The notes under the pieces are model-generated. The model had not been told where the DNA came from. It saw only the letters and a program-made list of their open reading frames with translations, and made no database searches. From Pseudomonadota bacterium (GTDB lineage Bacteria; Pseudomonadota; Gammaproteobacteria; Competibacterales; Competibacteraceae), in NCBI GenBank assembly GCA_018262135.1, contig JAGTSD010000122.1, forward strand, positions 1-6,031: a stretch of DNA of 6,031 nt. Reading direction: 5' to 3'. Positions 1 to 6,031 of this stretch are shown piece by piece. Each line of letters opens with the position of its first letter. Positions within the stretch are counted from its first letter, which is position 1. The position numbers and the translations under genes are program-made.

Positions 1-923
<923 letters not shown>

Positions 924-950
924 TCCCCGCCGGCTGACGCTGGAATCGTT

Positions 951-998
951 CAGCGGCGCTCCCGCCATTCGGGTGGTGGGAGCGCCGCTGTTTTATTT
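951..998 (+). terminator. Intrinsic terminator after icd
   Basis: A perfect 13-bp GC-rich stem (951-963 with 978-990, CAGCGGCGCTCCC and its complement) extends inward by a G-U pair and three more pairs (965-967 with 974-976). The loop is six bases, TTCGGG. It is followed directly by the T-rich tract TTTTATTT at 991-998. It lies 27 bases after the icd stop codon and fits a Rho-independent terminator for the rightward icd transcript. Its T tract ends only 13 bases before the transporter start. Confidence 0.93.
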
Positions 999-1011
999 GA
1001 GTTGAAACAAG

Positions 1012-1839
1012 ATGATGCTTAGCCTGCTGTTTGGCCTGATGGTGGGTTTCGCCCTGGGTCTGACTGGCGGTGGCGGCTCGATCTTCGCCGTGCCATTGCT
1101 GGTGTATGGTCTGGGTACACCGGTGCATGAAGCGGTGGTGACCTCCCTGGCAGTGGTCGGGATAACGGCCCTGGGCGGCGGATTGGCGCGACTGCGCGGC
1201 GGCGCGGCGGAATTACGGACCGCCGTGATTTTTGGCTTGTCCGGGATCGTTGGCGCGCCGCTGGGCGCGTGGCTGCATTCCGGATTTCCGGAGGCGGTGC
1301 TGCTGGCCGGTTTTGCCCTGTTGATGCTGGCGGTAGCAGTACGGATGGGGTGGCAAGCCAGCCGCCGACCCGACGAAGCCCGCATGATCTGCGCTGGCGG
1401 CGATGGGGAGGCTGATGCCACTGGCCCGGCCTGCCGCTACGATCCCGGCGGCCAACTGCGCTTCACCTCGCGCTGCGCGGCGCGGCTGGCGCTGACCGGG
1501 TCTGCCACCGGCTTGTTGTCCGGCCTGTTTGGCGTCGGCGGCGGCTTCCTGATTGTCCCGGCCCTCGTGTTGATCGCCTCGCTGCCGATGCGGCGGGCGG
1601 TGGCGACCTCGCTGTGGGTGATCGCCATCATCAGCGCGTTGGGCCTGGCCTCGCACGTCTTGGCCGGCGCCCGTCTGGATCTGGAATTGACAGCGGGCTT
1701 CATCGCTGGCGGGTTGGCGGGCATGGCGCTGGGCATCGTGGCGGGACGACGCCTCGCTGGCCCCACCCTGCAAAAAATCTTCGCCGGAATGATCGTGGCG
1801 GTGGCGACGTTCATGTTGGTGAGGCTGGCGGTTCGTTAA
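1012..1839 (+). CDS. TauE/SafE (TSUP) family membrane transporter
   Basis: A 275-residue polytopic inner-membrane protein of the TauE/SafE (TSUP) family, whose members are linked to movement of sulfite, sulfoacetate or other organic anions. The substrate cannot be read from the sequence. The family's internal duplication is clear. A Gly-rich turn and helix near residues 16-46 (GLTGGGGSIFAVP, then HEAVVTSL) recurs at 170-201 (GLFGVGGGFLIVP, then RRAVATSL). Hydrophobic segments lie around residues 2-34, 40-58, 70-88, 93-111, 157-190, 196-218, 226-245 and 255-272. A polar loop of about 40 residues (115-155) joins the halves. Length is normal for the family. Two adjacent ATGs (1012, 1015) could start it. 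Shine-Dalgarno support is weak: only a GAG about 10 bases upstream. It sits right after the icd terminator with no clear promoter of its own. Confidence 0.88.
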   Translation: MMLSLLFGLMVGFALGLTGGGGSIFAVPLLVYGLGTPVHEAVVTSLAVVGITALGGGLARLRGGAAELRTAVIFGLSGIVGAPLGAWLHSGFPEAVLLAGFALLMLAVAVRMGWQASRRPDEARMICAGGDGEADATGPACRYDPGGQLRFTSRCAARLALTGSATGLLSGLFGVGGGFLIVPALVLIASLPMRRAVATSLWVIAIISALGLASHVLAGARLDLELTAGFIAGGLAGMALGIVAGRRLAGPTLQKIFAGMIVAVATFMLVRLAVR

Positions 1840-1913
1840 AATCGCTGCCTGAGTGCTGGATAATCGTTCACACCCCCCACCCCAGTTTTCCCCCACAAGG
1901 GAGTCAAGCCGTG

Positions 1914-2370
1914 TCATTCCCGCCCCAGTAATTCCTCCAGGCTCGCCGCATCGAAAATCGCCTCGGCCCAGGTTTCCAACTGTGCGGTCTCCGCCTGCTC
2001 CAGCCGGGCCACCGCCCACGCCGGCAACCGGCCAAATCACCGGCCCAGTTGCTTGCGCAGAATCGTTCGCGCTTCTTCCCGGTTGCCGATACCGACCAGT
2101 TGTCGATAAGCCACGGTTTCTTCCAACGGCGTCAATACCTGCAACATACGCATGATCTCCTCAAAACTTTGATCCCTGTGGCGCTCCATCAGCCACGACA
2201 GAAAGACATCCAGCAACACCTTGGACCCCGGTTCGGTCAGACTCTCCAACCGCCGCCACGCCGCCGGCACCTGTTCCGCCAGCGCCCAGTCGGCGAGCAA
2301 GGGCAGAAACACCGCCAGCAGGGGGTGATCCGGTTCCCGCTCCCGCGTAACGAATCCAGCGCTCAATCAA
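1914..2370 (-). pseudogene. Remnant of Rpn/DUF4351-type transposase-like nuclease gene
   Basis: The minus strand has an open stretch from 2366 (TTG) to a TGA at 2037-2039, encoding about 109 residues that include HPLLAVFLPLLAD, WLMER and LTPLEETVAYRQL. In the same frame, translation past that TGA gives 40 more residues to a TGA at 1914-1916 (FGRLPAWAVARLEQAE, then LEEL). That tail reads like a DUF4351 C-terminus, and RKQLGR-[stop]-FGRLPAW looks like one interrupted segment with Arg expected at the stop. Just upstream, the next frame (from 2370) reads LIERWIRYA, which from memory fits the residues before HPLLAVFLPLL in relatives, suggesting a frameshift near 2345. The N-terminal nuclease region is absent, because the acyltransferase gene occupies that DNA. 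The family assignment is from memory of Rpn/DUF4351 proteins. A short functional gene with a TTG start overlapping the upstream stop (TTGA) is possible but less likely. Confidence 0.72.
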
Positions 2371-3724
2371 TGGCGCGGTTCAGGATCGCTTCCATATCCG
2401 CAATGATCGGGAGCGCCTGGTCTGGCGGCAAGCGGGCGGCGTCGAAATTGACATTCAGCGTCATCCGGCCGTTGAAGGTGCTGGCCGCGTTGAACAGCAG
2501 ATGGTTGAACATCGGGCACAGGGCGAACGACAGCGCCTCGACCTGGAACGGCGTCGCGGCAGGCAGCGGCGCCAGCCGGCCCACATTGCTGACCAGCGAC
2601 ACCTGCGGCGCTATCTCCATCATCTTCTTGAACGCAGCGATGCCCTCCGGGGTGGCCGGAAACTCGGCTGGCGGCGGAAACAGGGCGTAGAACAAATGCC
2701 CGTCGCCGCGTTGCAGCAGGCGTTTGAGATCGTCGGACACCATCTTGGCCAGCGCCCAAAAATCGCCGCGCTGCTCCATCCGGTAGACAGTGGTGATCAG
2801 GGTCGCGCACAGCAGCGGCGAAGCGTCGTCCAGTGGTTTGCGCAAATACGCCCGCAGATCGGCGGGGGTAGTCATGCCCAGGGTATGCGGTTCCCCGTCC
2901 TCAAAGGCTACATGCAGGGCGAGCAGTTGCGCGGCGCTGACGGCGCCGTGAACGGTCGCTCCGGCGGCGCGGCACAGGCTGACCAGTCGCTCCAGCCGCT
3001 CCGGCTCGATCCGCAGGGTCTGGAACCGGGGTTTGGTGGTCGGGGCATGGCGGTTAAAGCCGGGAAAATCATCGAATTTGCCGTAGCGCTGCAATTCGGC
3101 CCTGCGCTGGGTTTTGAAGTTTTGAACGGCCTCCACCGCAGCCGCACCGGTGTAGATCGGCGGATAGAGGTCGTGCAGGGGCTGGTAGCCCGGATGCGGC
3201 GCGAAGGGCCGGTCCGGTGTGGCGGCATTGACCAGGATTTCCGCCAGCAGCCGGCAGCCGGAGCGGGCATCGCCGGCGCTGTGATGAAAAATCAGCGCCA
3301 CCGCCCAGCGCCCGTCGGCCTGATTGAAGCGCATCGCCCGGACCAGTGGCGCGCTGCCCAGCGGGAACGGCTGCACCATCGCTTCAGCCAGCGGCGTGCG
3401 CCAGTCGGATTTGACTTCCATCACTTTGTAATCTATAGGGGCGTCCGGAGCGGGAACCCAGATCAGCCGGTGTTCCGCGTCGGTGGCGATGGTCGCCCGC
3501 AGCAGCACATGTTCCTGTTGCGCGCGGGCCAGCGCGATCCGCAGCGCGTCGTCATCGAGATCGCCCACCCCTTCGGCGATCACCATGAAATTCATCGAGG
3601 AGACGTGATCGAGGAACCAGAAGAAAGCCTCGGCCGAATCAATTCGGCGGGGTAGGGTGACGGGGTCAGGGTTTGGTATGCAGGGTTGGTTCATGATGGC
3701 AGGGTCGGCAGACAGAGAAACCAT
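2363..3724 (-). CDS. Condensation-domain-like (PapA5/AATase-type) acyltransferase
   Basis: A 453-residue soluble protein that resembles the CoA-dependent acyltransferase fold shared by NRPS condensation domains, PapA5-type acyltransferases, alcohol acetyltransferases and wax ester synthases. The key motif is HHSAGDA at residues 147-153, fitting HHxxxD(G/A), in which the second His is the expected catalytic base. Other family-like elements are the N-terminal NFMVIAEGVG strand followed by a helix and LLRATI (44-80), SNVGRL (379-384) and a closing strand NVNFDAARLP (424-433). Length is typical of a stand-alone enzyme with both lobes. There is no carrier-protein or adenylation domain nearby, so the acyl donor and acceptor are unknown. 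Two starts are possible: ATG at 3724, or ATG at 3694 (MNQPC), giving 443 residues. Neither has a good ribosome-binding site. The gene follows lpd on the same strand but behind a terminator, so it is probably a separate unit. Its stop overlaps the remnant downstream by four bases. Confidence 0.82.
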   Translation of the reverse strand: MVSLSADPAIMNQPCIPNPDPVTLPRRIDSAEAFFWFLDHVSSMNFMVIAEGVGDLDDDALRIALARAQQEHVLLRATIATDAEHRLIWVPAPDAPIDYKVMEVKSDWRTPLAEAMVQPFPLGSAPLVRAMRFNQADGRWAVALIFHHSAGDARSGCRLLAEILVNAATPDRPFAPHPGYQPLHDLYPPIYTGAAAVEAVQNFKTQRRAELQRYGKFDDFPGFNRHAPTTKPRFQTLRIEPERLERLVSLCRAAGATVHGAVSAAQLLALHVAFEDGEPHTLGMTTPADLRAYLRKPLDDASPLLCATLITTVYRMEQRGDFWALAKMVSDDLKRLLQRGDGHLFYALFPPPAEFPATPEGIAAFKKMMEIAPQVSLVSNVGRLAPLPAATPFQVEALSFALCPMFNHLLFNAASTFNGRMTLNVNFDAARLPPDQALPIIADMEAILNRAID

Positions 3725-3745
3725 TAAAACAATCGAGATACTGGC

Positions 3746-3772
3746 AAAAAAGGGCGCTCATCGCGCCCTTTT
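3746..3772 (-). terminator. Intrinsic terminator after sucB-lpd
   Basis: A 10-bp inverted repeat (3748-3757, AAAAGGGCGC, with 3763-3772, GCGCCCTTTT) encloses the five-base loop TCATC. Read on the minus strand, the GC stem is followed by six T residues (3746-3751 complement), and it lies 24 bases after the lpd stop codon, so it fits the end of the sucB-lpd transcript. Read on the plus strand it would also give a T run of four, but no rightward gene needs it. It lies just 21 bases before the upstream ATG of the acyltransferase gene. Confidence 0.87.
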
Positions 3773-3796
3773 GGGTGTGTCCACAACCGAACTCGA

Positions 3797-5233
<1,437 letters not shown>

Positions 5234-5238
5234 TTACA

Positions 5239-5243
5239 CCTTC
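5239..5243 (-). promoter_or_regulatory. Ribosome-binding site of lpd
   Basis: On the minus strand the sequence GAAGG sits eight bases before the lpd ATG, good Shine-Dalgarno spacing, and supports the start at 5230. It lies within the 37-base sucB-lpd gap, where no promoter or terminator hairpin is evident, so lpd is probably translated independently from a shared mRNA. Confidence 0.7.
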
Positions 5244-5267
5244 GTTGGGGATGGGGGTGAATCCGCG

Positions 5268-6031
5268 TCAGACGTTCAGAATCAGCCGGGCCGGATCCTC
5301 GATGCCGTCCTTGATGGCGACCAGGAAGGTCACCGCCTCGCGGCCGTCGATGATGCGATGATCGTAGGAGTGGGCCACGTACATCATCGGCCGGATCACC
5401 ACCTGACCGTTCTCCGCCACCGGGCGATCCTTGGTGGCGTGCATGCCGAGGATGCCGCTCTGTGGCGGATTGAGAATCGGGGTGGACAGCAGCGAGCCGA
5501 ACACGCCGCCGTTGGTGATGGTGAAGGTGCCGCCGGTCATCTCCTCGACCGTCAGCGTCCCCTCCTTCGCCTTCTTACCCAACTCGCCAATGGTCTTCTC
5601 GATGTCGGCCAGGCTCATCTGGTCGGCGTCGCGCAGGATCGGCACCACCAGACCGCGCGGCGAGGACACCGCCACGCCGATGTCGTAATAGCCGTGGTAA
5701 ACGATGTCGTTGCCGTCGATCGAGCCGTTGACCGCCGGGAACTGCTTGAGCGCCTCGACCACCGCCTTGACGAAGAAACCCATGAAGCCGAGCCGCACGC
5801 CATGCTTTTTCTCGAACTGATCCTTGTAGCGGGCGCGCAGATCCATCACCGGCTTCATATTGATTTCGTTGAAGGTGGTCAACATGGCGGTGGTGTTCTT
5901 GGCCATCAGCAGCCGCTCGGCGATGCGGGCGCGCAGCCGGGTCATCGGCACCCGCTGCTCCATCCGGCCCAAGGCGTCCGGCGCTAGCGGAGCAGCAGGC
6001 GCAGCGACTGGCGCTGGAGCTGCGACTGCCG
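5268..6031 (-). CDS. sucB: Dihydrolipoyl succinyltransferase, E2 of 2-oxoglutarate dehydrogenase (3' part)
   Basis: The E2 core enzyme transfers the succinyl group from the lipoyl arm to CoA and scaffolds the 2-oxoglutarate dehydrogenase complex. The window holds the complete C-terminal catalytic domain, which aligns closely from memory with E. coli Suc[64 protein letters not shown] and [12 protein letters not shown]. The active-site motif [11 protein letters not shown] carries the catalytic His and Asp (HxxxDG). Upstream of about 5973 the same frame stays open to the edge and encodes an Ala/Pro-rich stretch ([16 protein letters not shown]), the flexible linker typical of E2 enzymes. The lipoyl and E1/E3-binding domains and the true start therefore lie beyond 6031, and the internal TTG at 5972 and ATG at 5963 are not starts. 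It comes first in a sucB-lpd operon; sucA probably precedes it outside the window. Confidence 0.97.
   Translation of the reverse strand, partial: AVAAPAPVAAPAAPLAPDALGRMEQRVPMTRLRARIAERLLMAKNTTAMLTTFNEINMKPVMDLRARYKDQFEKKHGVRLGFMGFFVKAVVEALKQFPAVNGSIDGNDIVYHGYYDIGVAVSSPRGLVVPILRDADQMSLADIEKTIGELGKKAKEGTLTVEEMTGGTFTITNGGVFGSLLSTPILNPPQSGILGMHATKDRPVAENGQVVIRPMMYVAHSYDHRIIDGREAVTFLVAIKDGIEDPARLILNV

Noticed and set aside
1840..1913. C-rich stretch between the transporter and the remnant as a terminator or repeat element
   Set aside because: No convincing stem-loop with a T run was found. The C-rich text resembles generic intergenic sequence and there is no second copy in the window.
2037..2039. 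TGA in the remnant read as a recoded codon (selenocysteine or tryptophan)
   Set aside because: No SECIS-like hairpin was recognised, the expected residue at this place is Arg, and the other genes in the window use TGA as a normal stop (icd, acyltransferase).
1213..2040. Minus-strand open frame opposite the transporter, running into the remnant region
   Set aside because: Opposite a clear TauE/SafE gene, and its composition is shadow-like. The family-like DUF4351 tail lies in a different frame.
2501..3655. Long plus-strand open frame opposite the acyltransferase
   Set aside because: Low-complexity Arg/Gln/Gly composition with no recognisable motif; explained by GC bias opposite a real gene.
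5972..5972. Start of sucB at the internal TTG
   Set aside because: The frame remains open upstream to the window edge and encodes a typical Ala/Pro-rich E2 linker, so the gene begins outside the window.

Overview
The window looks like a high-GC chromosomal segment from a gammaproteobacterium. The TCA-cycle proteins align closely, from memory, with E. coli Icd and SucB and with the Pseudomonas OGDC-type lipoamide dehydrogenase. A Chromatiales- or Competibacter-like lineage is plausible, but that is inference and was not tested. Base composition and codon use look uniform, apart from one decayed gene in the middle.

Layout: (1) At 1-923 (+) is the 3' part of an NADP-dependent isocitrate dehydrogenase gene. 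It continues in frame, through a charged helical linker, into a pair of CBS domains, and ends at a strong intrinsic terminator (951-998). (2) At 1012-1839 (+) is a TauE/SafE (TSUP) family membrane transporter. (3) At 1914-2370 (-) is the remnant of an Rpn/DUF4351-type (PD-(D/E)XK transposase-like) gene. It lacks its N-terminal part, carries an in-frame TGA and probably a frameshift. (4) At 2363-3724 (-) is an intact condensation-domain-like acyltransferase with an HHxxxD motif. (5) At 3746-3772 is an intrinsic terminator. (6) At 3797-5230 (-) is lpd, dihydrolipoyl dehydrogenase (E3). (7) At 5268-6031 (-) is the 3' part of sucB, the E2 of the 2-oxoglutarate dehydrogenase complex, running off the right edge.

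Metabolically the two ends are linked. Isocitrate dehydrogenase makes 2-oxoglutarate, and SucB with Lpd (plus SucA, presumably beyond position 6031) converts it to succinyl-CoA. The transporter, transposase-like remnant and acyltransferase between them have no evident link to the TCA cycle.

The most notable feature is the IDH-CBS fusion, which suggests an allosteric adenine-nucleotide switch built into isocitrate dehydrogenase. No CRISPR array, tRNA, rRNA or intact mobile element was seen, and there is no gene-free stretch longer than 300 bases.
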